Source: Siphonodentalium dalli
Lineage: Eukaryota > Mollusca > Scaphopoda > Gadilida > Siphonodentaliidae
Reading direction: 5' to 3'
NCBI GenBank assembly: GCA_032622095.1
Contig: CP136065.1
Coordinates: 27,227,141 to 27,291,140 of the forward strand
DNA length: 64,000 nt
The notes beneath the pieces were generated by a model, which did no database searches, had not been told where the DNA came from, and saw nothing but the letters and a program-made list of their open reading frames with translations. Shown here piece after piece: positions 23,610 to 36,100 of the stretch. The translations under genes and the position numbers were made by a program. How positions within the stretch are numbered: position 1 is the stretch's first letter; every line of letters begins with the position of its first letter.

Positions 23610-23960
23610 TGTACTTATTCGGGTGCGTGAAACTGATAAGTTAGAATTAATGTGCTATGCCAACTGGAGGGATGTAGCATTCTACTAACATAACCGAAAC
23701 TTCAAGCAAATCAACCGTACCGCTCCATAGAAAACATTGTCAGAACTACGCTAAATTGTAAATATTTACTACTCGATTCGGGACGCATCTATCGGCGATA
23801 AACTAACGAAAATGATTTCGTCGTCGACAGTCACTGCATTTAATTAATATATAAGAATGACGATATGTGTTGTCAATATACATATAATATTTGTAAACAT
23901 AACTACTTTGAACAAGATTGTTCTCCATTTCTATTTTATCACCCTACCGGAGTGTTTCAT
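23610..23960 (+). repeat. Dispersed repeat shared with 54.9 kb and 60.9 kb
   Basis: Landmarks are gtgcgtgaaactgataag, tatgccaactgga, atcggcgataaacta and ccctaccggagtgtttca. A longer copy lies at 54860-55225 and a weaker one at about 60850-61050. Here it sits inside the 541-bp-TIR element and may be a part of that family's interior. Confidence 0.7.
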
Positions 23961-24121
23961 ATCACTTTAAATGCAATTTTCCGAACTTGTACAGTAGCTG
24001 AACAATTACATTATAAAATGCCAAAATCTGTTTGGCCTAACGGTGAGTGGCGAATAAATAAATTGCTTTAAATATAATCCGTGGTGATTGGTTGCGACAT
24101 CTATCAGTTATGTTGCCTTGT

Positions 24122-24648
24122 TTATATGTTTATATTGTTTATAAGCAAGTTGATTTTTTCTCCAAAAAGCCTGTATCCTGTTTTCCAGAATGCCGTTGTC
24201 TCCGCAGAGTATCTCATTTGCGTGGTTGAATTTAGAGAAAACCACCGAACTGTCTCGATAAATACACGGAATGAAATGTTCTCCATCGGGAATTTTCCTT
24301 TAGCAATCAGATCGAAAAAAGTTTTTATGTCTTTCAAGTATCCAGTTCCTTTTAAGGCGGTTGTTGCTTTAGCTGGTATTGAATATCCATCGTGCCTTCC
24401 TTGTTGAAAAAGCACTCTCCTTGCTGGGATGATCCCGCGGTTATAGGTCGCTCTCTTAAAGGGCGCCCATGAAAGTTGCTTGCTGAGCACACCTGACTGT
24501 GACCCCGGTGTTATTGGCCCAGCCACATCTGGCTCCGCATTTTCACTATCGTGTCCGTTTCCGCTGTCACGTTTTTTTCTTCTTCAAATTTTATTCTTTT
24601 CCTCTTGTCCCATTGATTGCCACGCTTTCCTTTTCTGAAAAGAGAAAA
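24122..24648 (-). pseudogene. Exon-like frame of an unrecognised, probably transposon-borne protein
   Basis: On the minus strand a good acceptor (ttttctcttttcag) at about 24649 precedes a basic stretch (KGKRGNQWDKRKRIKFEEE). A one-base shift in the A-run near 24570 then leads into a 134-residue open frame. That frame contains RGIIPARRVLFQQGRHDGYS and FPMENISFRVFIETVRWFSL, followed by TQMRYSAET and FWKTGYRLFGEK. The last part resembles a recurrent 'N-I-S-x-x-x-F-L-D-x-V-R-x-x-S-L...RYS-x-E-T-x-x-F-W-x-x-G-Y-x-L-F' block I recall from uncharacterised cnidarian and mollusc proteins. Location between long terminal repeats suggests it is element cargo. The function is unknown and the frame is probably broken. 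Confidence 0.4.
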
Positions 24649-24649
24649 T

Positions 24650-25514
24650 TAGATATGCATAAAATAAACCCCTAGATTTATCCATATGCACACTCAGTCA
24701 TAAAATATATCAATCTATGTGTACACGTATCCACAACATACGTCCAATCACCACGCAACGATCAACCAAAAATAATCCAGCCAACCATCGACTCGCCAAT
24801 CACTCACTGATTCATCAGCACAGCCATCCAACTCATTCTCCCATCACTCCAGCTCAGAAACATCATATCCATGCATTCAACAATTAATATATTTGACACC
24901 AGTCCATCCATCGATATATAATATATATATAAATGCACATTCGTCTACTCGCAGGTCCATCCATATATACATATATACACACACATATATAGCTCATTCA
25001 TCTTTAGTTAAGACATCCAATACATCAAATAATGACACACACACAGATCCATGCATGCATACATACGGTAACGCCTTAAAATCGACGAAGAACTCAACAT
25101 ATAGGCAAAGATATGCATGCCCCATAATATCAATTACTTTCTAAATTTTGGGAACAAGTCTACCCCATATATGCAACATTTGCTGGGATAATTAGAAATA
25201 TCATTCCATTAGAATTAGAACGTCTTCCCTATTTAATGATAGACTTATTTGCAAATGCTAAACATTAGTTTAAACTAACTGTTTGAATCCAATTGATATG
25301 GGACTAACTCAGTGCCAATACCGAATAAAGGGAAATTTAAACTCTTGTCAACTAAATTGTTACTTTATGTTCCACCAATGTTGAGTATCGCCGTACTTAA
25401 AATTTCGAACTTTCATATCTTAGACCCACACATGTACCATTCTAGATCGATTGTGCCCAAATTTGATGATGGGATGAGACATTCCTATAGCTTAAACCGA
25501 ATCTAAAACGTCCC
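24650..25514. other. Gene-free interior of the long-TIR element
   Basis: CA-rich and AT-rich low complexity (cat/tat/atcc motifs, tatata runs near 24915-24990). No gene was seen. Confidence 0.5.
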
Positions 25515-26056
25515 CCGACATATACCCGATATAACTTACCATATAAAAAAAATTTGGCACTGGTAGCCCTCGTTGGCATGCACTGGTAGTTCGCCGTGCC
25601 ATTTTCTGTGATCACCGCCCCTCGTTTCGATTTATTTTCGTGTATTTCCAACTAATACACGCCAGTGATTTCGATGTGTACGTTTTGCCAATAGATTCCG
25701 CTGCATGAATTTTATAAAATATTCCGCAAGTTATGCTCAGGAATCAAACAAACCGCACTAGAATACCGATTAGGGCAAAATTTGACCTCCACCCTACGAG
25801 GTTGTACACCCTATTTTTCTGCTTTAAACGAAGGTCAGATCGCCCAGAGTCGAACTGAACATCACCAGGTGACCTCTCCACTGGGTAAATACAAAATTGA
25901 TCGTATATACCTTTCCATTGTCTTTTGTTTTGTTATTTAGCCGTCAAGTTCTAATTATTGTACCATCATATCGCTTAATAACACTGGTATTCTCCTGTAC
26001 AGCACTGGTATTCTGACGTTCACACTGGTATTCCGCGAGCCGATTGGACAGTGTGA
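25515..26056 (-). repeat. Right terminal inverted repeat (542 bp)
   Basis: Reverse-complement partner of 22901-23441. The inner edge is cgacatatacccgatataac and the outer edge is gccgattggacagtgtga. Small indels and substitutions separate the arms, so the element is not very recent. Confidence 0.9.
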
Positions 26057-26620
26057 ATATATAGCTATCAAATGCGCGTGGATAAATTCTCTTCCTGGAT
26101 AACCGATAGCAACTAATGAATTACAATTCACGAATACTTCGAACTGAAATAACGTTTCAACTGCTGATTTGGCATTGAGAAGATACTTCTGTGGTATTTG
26201 ATGAATCTACTGTTTTAATAATGCTATGCAGTTGACAGTTTCTTCGACAATTTTGGAAGTCTTTTTTATTCAGTAAAAAGCACCCAGTTATCTCGTACTA
26301 CTGAGTTGAGCTATCTCAATGAGTCAATATCAAACCTTTGCTTCTTGGAGTCATGGTTTCTTCGGCAGCTGGTTCCACGAGAACAGATACGAAGATCATG
26401 TCTGTCTCGTGTGATACGTTTACACTTTCGAGTAACGGTTGGTTCCGTAAGCTATATTACCTTCTGTCACTTGCTTTATTATTGGGACTGACTACTTTCA
26501 TTTCATTGGCCTGGGTGCTGTCATCAACATAACTTCTTGTTGATTCGACCGAAGAAAATGTGAAATTTCCAGCTAAGGGTTGAGGTCTTAACATCTGGAT
26601 ATTAAAGATGTTTTTCGACT
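26057..26620. other. Gene-free DNA downstream of the SDR gene
   Basis: No gene was recognised. The two overlapping plus frames at 26306-26532 lack motifs. Confidence 0.4.
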
Positions 26621-26750
26621 TTAAGGCTTTCATGGCGAGAGCTGCGCTGGTGCAGCATAGAAGATCATGGGCCAGTGCAATCTCTTATATCTTCAAGAAT
26701 TCGAGGGAGCCTCGCAAATATAAGAGAATGCACTGGCTTACAAGATCAAG
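26621..26750. mobile_element. TTAA MITE fragment, family 2 (AGCTGCGCTGGTGCAGCAT), copy 1
   Basis: Starts TTAA-GGCTTTCATGG, then gagctgcgctggtgcagcat. A degraded single hairpin (cagtgcaatctcttatat ... ataagagaatgcactgg) and ggcttacaagatcaag follow. The same order occurs at 30272-30495 and, inverted, at 40915-41063. One half of the element appears to be missing. Confidence 0.75.
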
Positions 26751-26988
26751 ATGTTATTTTCTGTCGGCATACTTAAACTGAAATTTATCGGGAATAAAAT
26801 CGGTACTGACTTCGAAGACCTACGTTCTGGAATGGCGGCTAGCCGATTCGATTGAGATTTGATTTGATATTGACATCGGCTCCGCGATTTGATATCTGAT
26901 TGCGAATCTGCGGAAAAGTGCCGATTCGCAGGGCCGTACCGTCTAGTAACATCCCTGAGTAAAAAAAAATATTCACTAGATGAGCACA

Positions 26989-27129
26989 TTATATTGGGTC
27001 ATTTCTTGGCTCAATAAGAATTTCATTGACTGCGACGTGAGTGGGTGTGGTCACGGCATACAGGACAGCCTTCGCTATATCGCTAGCATGCAGTATCATT
27101 CCCTCCTCAGATATGAAGTCACCCTTCGC
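26989..27129 (-). CDS. SDR exon 'e': C-terminus and stop
   Basis: 46 codons plus TAA. The acceptor is ctttttTCAG. Encodes a helix ([15 protein letters not shown]) followed by [16 protein letters not shown], the conserved final strand and short tail of this SDR subgroup. No polyadenylation site is assigned. Confidence 0.93.
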   Translation of the reverse strand, partial: AKGDFISEEGMILHASDIAKAVLYAVTTPTHVAVNEILIEPRNDPI

Positions 27130-30100
27130 CTGAAAAAAGTAAACAAAAACGTTTCAAGCTTCCCACACTTAAAAGTCAAACTGTGTTTATTGATGGTGAA
27201 TATGAAATAGAAGTCTGCCGGTGAGCTATTTGCAATATTGCAATCTCTGGGGTATGGTGGATTTATGTTTTCATTAATGATAAAAGCATTCAAATATACA
27301 CAATATTCTTTATATGTGACATAGTCCGCAAAAAACAAATATCTCCATTTATTTGGCATTATGAGTAGTCACCTCAACATCTGTCGTATGCTGAAACAGC
27401 TCTGTTTTAACAAGGCCTGGCTGTATGCATGTCACTCGTATGCCCTGGTTACGCACCTCTTGCCGGAGGGCTTGTGATAAGCCTTCAACATAGAATTTAG
27501 TACCCGAATACACTGCTAGGCCTTCAAATCCCTGAAAATATAATGTATGCTTATTTAAACATTTTCTATTTCAACAGTTTAATTATTGAGTAATTTTATT
27601 ATCTATAGATGTTGGTTTTCCCCTTTCTATACAAAATGGATTATTCCACTCAGTTATAAAAGCATACATTAGAATGGTATATTATTAATTTGTAGGGGTG
27701 GTCAGAAAAAAGAACAGACAACAGCAAGATGAAAAGATAATAAAAGTAAAAAATAAATCATATTCATTGGTGGGAAATATTTAGATAATAAGTTCAACAA
27801 ACAACTTATTATCTGAACATTTCCTAAGGGAACTACTTGTCGATGAGTGTTTAGTAAAGAAGGGTTTAAAATGGTCTATCTCTTCCTCTAACAAGTGTTT
27901 CCTGGGTATAATAAATATCAATCAAAGACACCTGTCAGGAAATGCTTCTATCAATTAATATTGATTTTATTTCAAATAATATATACAATCAATTGGGACA
28001 TTTTTATGCGCTAATTTTTTAGAACAGATCGGCCATGAAACTGCAAGCGATCTCAGATAGAGATAGAGTTATCCCACTTGCTAAGCTCCGAATGTTTCCG
28101 CGAAGCTTGTGGAAACATTCAGAGCATAGGAAGTGGGAGAACTCTATCTTCTTAGCACTTTCCACCAAGGCAAAATGTCAGAATTATTCTCTACAACCTC
28201 AAGAATAAACCACTTTATTGTGGCTTTATACACAAATGTGACCCGCCATATCAAATCAAGTCGGAAGTCGGGATTTGTTTTACCCTGTGCCAATGCATTC
28301 TCTTATATATGCGAGTCGACCATAGGTCGCCTCGCATAGGACATAAAATAAAAAACATCCATTACCCTGCAGGGAGTCCCACACGTATATAGAAGCATAT
28401 AGAAGAGTGTCGTCTGCTCATGTTTGTCTGGGGCTCTGTATGTGTGAAATTATAAAATTGTTAAAGAATACAAGAACAAATTATTAAAATTGTAAAACAT
28501 TGTTAGGCCAATGCATTCTCTTATATATGCGAGGCGACCTATGGTCGACTCGCATATATACGAGAATGCATTGGCACAGGGTAAAAAAATCCCGACTTCC
28601 GACTGGATTTGATATGGCGGGTCACAAATAATCACACACCATCTGTATTCAAACAATTAGCTTCATTAAGAATCAGTACAAATCGCGATACAGTTACACG
28701 AATGTTTCCGACGTTCATCAGGCAATAACTGAAGTGGGCGACTTCATAAAAAGCAATGAACACTACGTCACTCCAAGCCGACTGTGTGCATGTGCTCTGT
28801 GCGTCGTGTCAACATCACACAAATCAATGAATCACCTACACGTACGTCACTTCAAGCTGTGTGTTGTTAGTGGGAGACTCGGTTGGAATTTGAAGAATTG
28901 ATTGGTTGATTGATTGTTTATTTTGTACAATATTTACAAACATAATGCTGACAGTGAAATATTCAGAAATAAACATGATTATATTATACAGAATATATGT
29001 TACATACAATTGTTGTGGTAGTTTTGAAAAGGTGTTCACATTATTAAAGATATATGACAATGTACTGGTATATGATTACGTGTATAAGGAATGACTTACG
29101 GATCGATTGGGGTCATTGGTTTTGACCGGCAGGGTAATAAAACGAAGTTTATCTGAATCCAAAGTTCATGTGAATCTGGATTCACACACTTGTTTAATTA
29201 CTCTGCCGGTCAAAACCAATAACCCCAATCGATCTGCAAGTCATTTCTAATATAATATACCAATCATGAGTTAAACATAGTTATGTTTTAATGGGTAACT
29301 CGGTATGTGTCTTTTCCCGCTGGTTTGAAGATATCCCAACATCAACATACAACTCTTATCAACATCAACAGCATGTGTCTAATTTATTATGTATCTTAGA
29401 CTAATACTGGTACTACCATACTATACTGGCAAGTTGTATTTCTCATAACAAAACGCGCAGGTGATTTAACGCGGTGATTTAAGGGTCTAGTCCAACACAT
29501 GACATGTATTTACATCTTTTGTCTATCAATATATTAAGTGCAACTGTAGCTGCTATGTGATTTTCAATGACTATAATATCTTTATTATATCCTAATGTTT
29601 ATTTAACCTACTCTCCAATATCAGAGGATATATTAACAATGTGTCCGTCTTCTCTATATATCATGTCTTATAACCTATTATAACCTACCCTCCTTCCAGC
29701 ATCTGAGGAAATATTAACAATGTGTCCGTCTTCTCTATATATCATGTCTTGTAAAACAGCTCCAATGCAATTCGTCACTCCCTGAAATATATCAAGGTAA
29801 ATCAATTATGTTATGTATGCACACTTCTTTTAAAACCATGTGACAGTTTTCAGTATAATGAGAATATTTTAATAATTCTATTTGAAAGATGCATAATCTG
29901 ATTAAGCACCACTCAATTACTATTTGTTGGATTCGGGGGTAAAAAATATGTTATTTGAGTTAAGGAAGCCACAGGTCTATCAAAGCTCAGAGTTATTAGA
30001 TATCATTTATTGAAATTTATTATTTTTCTGCATCGTGACTAACTAGTCGACTAAAAGTCGACGGGCTGACAATCTCGGTCCAAATTGCAGATGAAGATGG

Positions 30101-33100
30101 ATAGCTCCAAAATCAAAAGGCATTGTGTTGATAATAAGGCCAAATTTCGTCGAACAACATGTTGACAAATAACACTTTTCGGGAATATTCCTGACTAGTT
30201 ATCATTGGCTGATAATAATAATAACAGATAGTTTTTATGTAGCTCTTAATCACATGAGTTTCTAAGTGCTTTTAACCATTTCATGATAGGAGCTGCGCTG
30301 GTGCAGCATTAAATATCATGTGCCAGTACATTTTCTTATATATGCGATTCTCCCATGGGAGCCTCAGATATATATCGGGCAAGAATGCACTGGCTTACAA
30401 GGTCAAGGTAAATAGTGCTAGGCCAATGTATTCTCTTATATATGAGAGGCTCCCAAAGAGAGAGATATATAAGATAATGCATGAACACAGGGTTATCAGA
30501 TAATTTCAGGAAGCGCTGCCATTTTACAAGTGCTTCACTAGAGCGGCCAGACATGCACATGTACATACTCACACCACACCACACAAACTTACGCTTGCCC
30601 AATATGCTAGGTACCTATTTCGCATCTAGTTATGACGAAGCAGTCACAATATCAAGGGTCACAACTTGGAGCGAGATTTGAACAGCGTATGAGCCTACAG
30701 CCACACATGCTTAACATCTGATCGTCATACGGGGTTCATAAACATTTTCCAAATTGAAATTCGAGTACATTTTAAGTATTAAGGACCAAATATCCAGCAT
30801 ATTTTCTGTAATATTAAAGTCCCCATTAATTTTCGAACCCCCAGATCACATATATAAAATATATTTTTTACCATTTGACAGAGGAAGATCCAAAACATTG
30901 TATAATCAACTTATCTGCTGTAATAAACAGTGAACATGTTGTTTTTGTTGAGCTACGGCCATGATTTTGTGCTTAAGTTTCATCTGGATTGTAGTGCAAA
31001 AATGTATTATTTTCAATGGAGGGGTAATAACTCTATTTATTCACCACCTTTGTCGTCTACTATATAGATACAGGCTGTGAAATAAACCATGGCTTTATTT
31101 TAGCACGTGCTAAAATAAAGCAAGAACAGCTACTTAAACTATCATAATAAAGGCACGTGCTCAACTATAATAATAAAGGCACGTGCTCAACTATCACAAT
31201 AAAGGCACGTGCTCAACTATCACAATAAAGGCACGTGCTCAACTATCACAATAAAGGCACGTGCTCAACTATCATAATAAAGGCACGTGCTCAACTATCA
31301 TAATAATGGCACGTGCTCAACTGTCATAATAAAGGCACGAGCTCAACTATCATAATAAAGGCACGTGCTCAACTATCACAATAAAGGCACGTGCTCAACT
31401 ATCATAATAAAGGCACGTGCTCAACTATCATAATAAAGGCACGTGCTCAACTATCATAATAAAGGCACGTGCTCAACTATCACAATAAAGGCACGTGCTC
31501 AACTATCATAATAAAGGCACGTGCTCAACTATCACAATAAAGGCACGTGCTCAACTATCATAATAAAGGCACGTGCTCAACTATCATAATAAAGGCACGT
31601 GCTCAACTATCATAATAAAGGCACGTGCTCAACTATCATAATAAAGGCACGTGCTCAACTATCACAATAAAGGCACGTGCTCAACTACCATAATAAAGGC
31701 ACGTGCTCAACTATCATAATAAAGGCACGTGCTCACCTATCATAATAAAGACACGTGCTCAACTATCATAATAAAGGCACGTGCTCAACTATCATAATAA
31801 AGGCACGTGTTCAACTATCATAATAAAGGCACGTGCTCAACTATCACAATAAATGCACGTGCTCAACTATCATAATAAAGGCACGTGCTCAATTATCATA
31901 ATAAAGGCACGTGCTCAACTATCATAATAAAGGCAGGTGCTCAACTATCACAATAAAGGCACGTGCTCAACTATCATAATAAAGGCACGTGCTCAACTAT
32001 CATAATAAAGGCACGTGCTCAACTATCACAATAAAGGCACGTGCTCAACTATCATAATAAAGGCACGTGCTCAACTATCATAATAAAGGCACGTGCTCAA
32101 CTATCATAATAAAGGCACGTGCTCAACTATCATAATAAAGCCACGTGCTCAACTATCACAATAAAGGCACGTGTTCAACTACCATAATAAAGGCACGTGC
32201 TCAACTATCATAATAAAGGCACGTGCTCACCTATCATAATAAAGTCACGTGCTCAACTATCATAATAAAGGCACGTGCTCAACTATCATAATAAAGGCAC
32301 GTGCTCAACTATCATAATAAAGGCACGTGCTCAACTGTCATAATAAAGGCACGTGCTCAACTATCATAATAAAGGCACGTGCTCAACTATCATAATAAAG
32401 GCACGTGCTCAACTATCATAATAAAGGCACGTGGTCAACTATCACAATAAAGGCACGTGCTCAACTACCATAATAAAGGCACGTGCTCAACTATCATAAT
32501 AAAGGCACGTGCTCACCTATCATAATAAAGGCACGTGTTCAACTATCATAATAAAGGCACGTGCTCAACTATCATAATAAAGGCACGTGCTCAACTATCA
32601 TAATAAAGACACGTGCTCAACTATCATAATAAAGGCACGTGCTCAACTATCATAATAAAGGCACGTGTTCAACTATCATAATAAAGGCACGTGCTCAACT
32701 ATCATAATAAAGGCACGTGCTCAACTATCACAATAAAGGCACGTGCTCAACTACCATAATAAAGGCACGTGCTCAACTATCATAATAAAGGCACGTGCTC
32801 AACTATCATAATAAAGGCACGTGTTCAACTATCATAATAAAGGCACGTGCTCAACTATCATAATAAAGGCACGTGCTCAACTATCATAATAAAGGCAGGT
32901 GCTCAACTATCATAATAAAGGCACGTGCTCAACTATCATAATAAAGGCACGTATTCAACTATCATAATAAAGGCACGTGCTCAACTATCACAATAAATGC
33001 ACGTGCTCAACTATAATAATAAAGGCACGTGCTCAATTATCATAATAAAGGCACGTGCTCAACTATCATAATAAAGGCACGTGCTCAACTATCACAATAA

Positions 33101-36100
33101 AGGCACGTGCTCAACTATCATAATAAAGGCACGTGCTCAACTATCATAATAAAGGCACGTGCTCAACTATCACAATAAAGGCACGTGCTCAACTATCATA
33201 ATAAAGGCACGTGCTCAACTGTCATAATAAAGGCACGTGCTCAACTGTCATACTAAAGGCACGTGCTCAACTATCATAATAAAGGCACGTGCTCAACTAT
33301 CACAATAAAGCCACGTGCTCAACTATCATAATAAAGGCACGTGCTCAACTATCATAATAAAGGCACGTGCTCAACTATCACAATAAAGGCACGTGATCAA
33401 CTATCATAATAAAGGCACGTGCTCAACTATCATAATAAAGGCACGTGCTCAACTATCACAATAAAGGCACGTGCTCAACTATCATAATAAAGGCACGTGC
33501 TCAACTGTCATAATAAAGGCACGTGCTCAACTGTCATAATAAAGGCACGTGCTCAACTATCATAATAAAGGCACGTGTTCAACTATCACAATAAAGGCAC
33601 GTGCTCAACTACCATAATAAAGGCACGTGCTCAACTATCATAATAAAGGCACGTGCTGACCTATCATAAAAAAGACACGTGCTCAACTATCATAATAAAG
33701 GCACGTGCTCAACTATCATAATAAAGGCACGTGTTCAACTATCATAATAAAGGCACGTGCTCAACTATCACAATAAATGCACGTGCTCAACTATCATAAT
33801 AAAGGCACGTGCTCAATTATCATAATAAAGGCACGTGCTCAACTATCATAATAAAGGCACGTGCTCAACTATCATAATAAAGACACGTGCTCAACTATCA
33901 TAATAAAAGCACGTGCTCAACTATCATAATAAAGGTACGTGCTCAACTATCATAATAAAGGCACGTGCTCAACTATCATAATAAAGACACGTGCTCAACT
34001 ATCATAATAAAGGCACGTGCTCAACTATCATAATAAAGGCACGTGCTCAACTATCATAATAAAGGCACGTGCGCAACTATCATAATAAAGGCACGTGCTC
34101 AACTATCATAATAAAGGCACGTGCTCAACTATCACAATAAAGGCACGTGCTCAACTATACTATCATAATAAAGGTACGTGCTCAACTATCATAATAAAGG
34201 CACGTGCTCAACTATCATAATAAAGGCACGTGCTCAACCATCATAATAAAGGCACGTGCTCAACTATCATAATAAAGGCACGTGCTCAACTATCATAATA
34301 AAGGCACATGCTCAACTATCATAATAAAGGCACGTGCTCAACTATCATAACAAAGGCACGTGCTCAACTATCACAATAAAGGCACGTGCTCAACTATCAT
34401 AATAAAGGCACGTGCTCAATAATCATAATAAAGGCACGTGCTCAACTATCACAATAAAGGCACGTGCTCAACTATCACAATAAAGGCACGTGCTCAGAAC
34501 TACAGACTGATGCAATCGATAAAAAATTTCCTAAAGAAATTTCCCATTAAACACATTTAATAGATGTTAACGACTTTTAAACTTTGGCGATGGATAAATA
34601 CAATACCCATATAGTTTGACGAGATACAGGGCTTATGTTCGCTCGTATGATTCAGCGTATGGGGGACCTCGCTAAAGCTCGGTCCCCTATTTGCTGACTC
34701 ATACTCGCGAAAATAAACCCTGTATCTCGTCAAACTATATGGATATTCTATATATCTTAAAGATATATTTATTTCCCTTCCATTGAAAATACATTTTTAG
34801 TTTGAATTATGTTGCATTCTGGGAGCCACAACGGGGAATATGAGTTTATGATTTCAGTTATTTTCTATTACTCCATGTGCACCTTCTAAGACACAGATGT
34901 TCCAAATGGTGATGAATTTAGTATTTTAATCATATTTTATGGCATAGATTGTTCTCAAAACCGTATATCAAGACACTATAAAAAAATAATCGGTGACTCA
35001 AAAATTAAGTGGGTAATATGTTTTATACTATACATCTATTCAGTTTTTATATCTATGTTACCAAAGAACAGGGTCCCACTGAAATCTGAAAAGATCATAT
35101 CACAGCGTACTACTACTATGCGTGAAATTGAAGATCAAAGTGATGTTGAATCTGACAGGACAATACTATCAGGTACAAGTTTATAGTCAGTACTATAAAA
35201 TTAATAGCTGGCTGAGAGCTTTCCGATGAATGGCAACAAGCCATATTTCCGACTAAATCCTGAAAAATTACCCATAATTCTGCTGTGGTTAAGGAGTCGT
35301 TATTTGGGGCATTACTGTAAGTGTTAGGGGGAAGCGAACCAAAATGCGAAACCATGAAGCATTACCTTACAGTTGTCGTGGAAACCATGAAGCATTACCT
35401 TACAGTTGTCGTGGAAACCATGAAGTATTTACCTTACAGTTGTCGTGGAAACCATGAAGTATTACCTTACAGTTGTCGTGGAAACCATGAAGCATTACCT
35501 TACAGTTGTCGTGGAAACCATGAAGCATTACCTTACAGTTGTCGTGGAAACCATGAAGCATTACCTTACAGTTGTCGTGGAAACCATGAAGCATTTACCT
35601 TACAGTTGACGTCGATAGTTTTGTCCCATTCGTCTTCGTGTAGATTTCTCATGTATGTGTAATACATAACGCCAGCGTTATTAACTAGGATATTAATAGA
35701 ACCAAACGTCACCTCAACATGCTGTACTAACTCCTTTACCTGTCAACGGACAAAAATAAACTGAATCAGATCAATAGTATTAAAAACTAAGTCTAGAACA
35801 ATCATATAGTTTATAGTCTTGATTCTATAAAAGATTGCTCTTTCTTTCCCAAGTCTGCAAATTATAGACAACCAAATAAGCCTATGTATATAATCTGGTA
35901 CAATAAGCATGAGCCAATATTCAGTCAAAAATTAACGTCTAAATAGAACATTATTTTTCTTGTACGTCTAATGACCCCTGGGGGCATCTTGACATTGTAA
36001 CGATGCTTTAGTTGTGTAGAAAAAATTGAAAGAAAAATGTCTGTTGATAGATGCTTAATCTATTGACTGTACTGTGGTTTGAACTATTTACCCTATACCT

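Larger units (their letters stand above)
22901..26056. mobile_element. 3.16-kb element with 541-bp terminal inverted repeats
   Basis: Left arm 22901-23441 and right arm 25515-26056 are inverted copies with a modest number of differences. They start with cacactgtccaatcggc. Near each tip there are three copies of gaatacCAGTGT at short spacing, and further ACCAGTG motifs occur deeper in the arm. Such iterated subterminal motifs are what a transposase-binding end looks like. The interior (23442-25514) contains a repeat shared with 54860-55225, an exon-like frame on the minus strand at 24122-24648, and CA/AT-rich sequence. AT-rich flanks prevent a certain target-duplication call. The superfamily is unknown. 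Confidence 0.75.
27532..29688 (-). other. SDR intron between exons 'c' and 'd'
   Basis: 2.16 kb without genes. Holds a small inverted pair around 27778-27826 (agataataagtt/aacttattatct), a foldback at 28061-28149, a hairpin MITE at 28238-28625, a foldback at 29090-29245 and the duplicate of exon 'c' at 29607-29670. Confidence 0.8.
30818..35010. mobile_element. AGGCCCAC-family TTAA MITE split by the 26-bp array
   Basis: The left part, 30814-31080 (TTAA, AGTCCCCATTAATTTTCG, then accatttgacagaggaag and aacatgttgtttttgttgag), matches 59535 onward. The right part, about 34757-35010 (cccttccattgaaaata, gttgcattctggg, ... attaagtggg), matches the second half of the same element. Everything between (palindrome, minisatellite, foldback) is therefore inserted in or expanded from inside this MITE. 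Confidence 0.6.

Noticed and set aside
30610-30720. tRNA-like fragment (gatttgaacagcgtatgagcc)
   Set aside because: No complete A and B boxes or cloverleaf could be drawn.
31137-34496. CRISPR-like array
   Set aside because: Units are contiguous 26-bp repeats with no variable spacers, in a eukaryotic intron.
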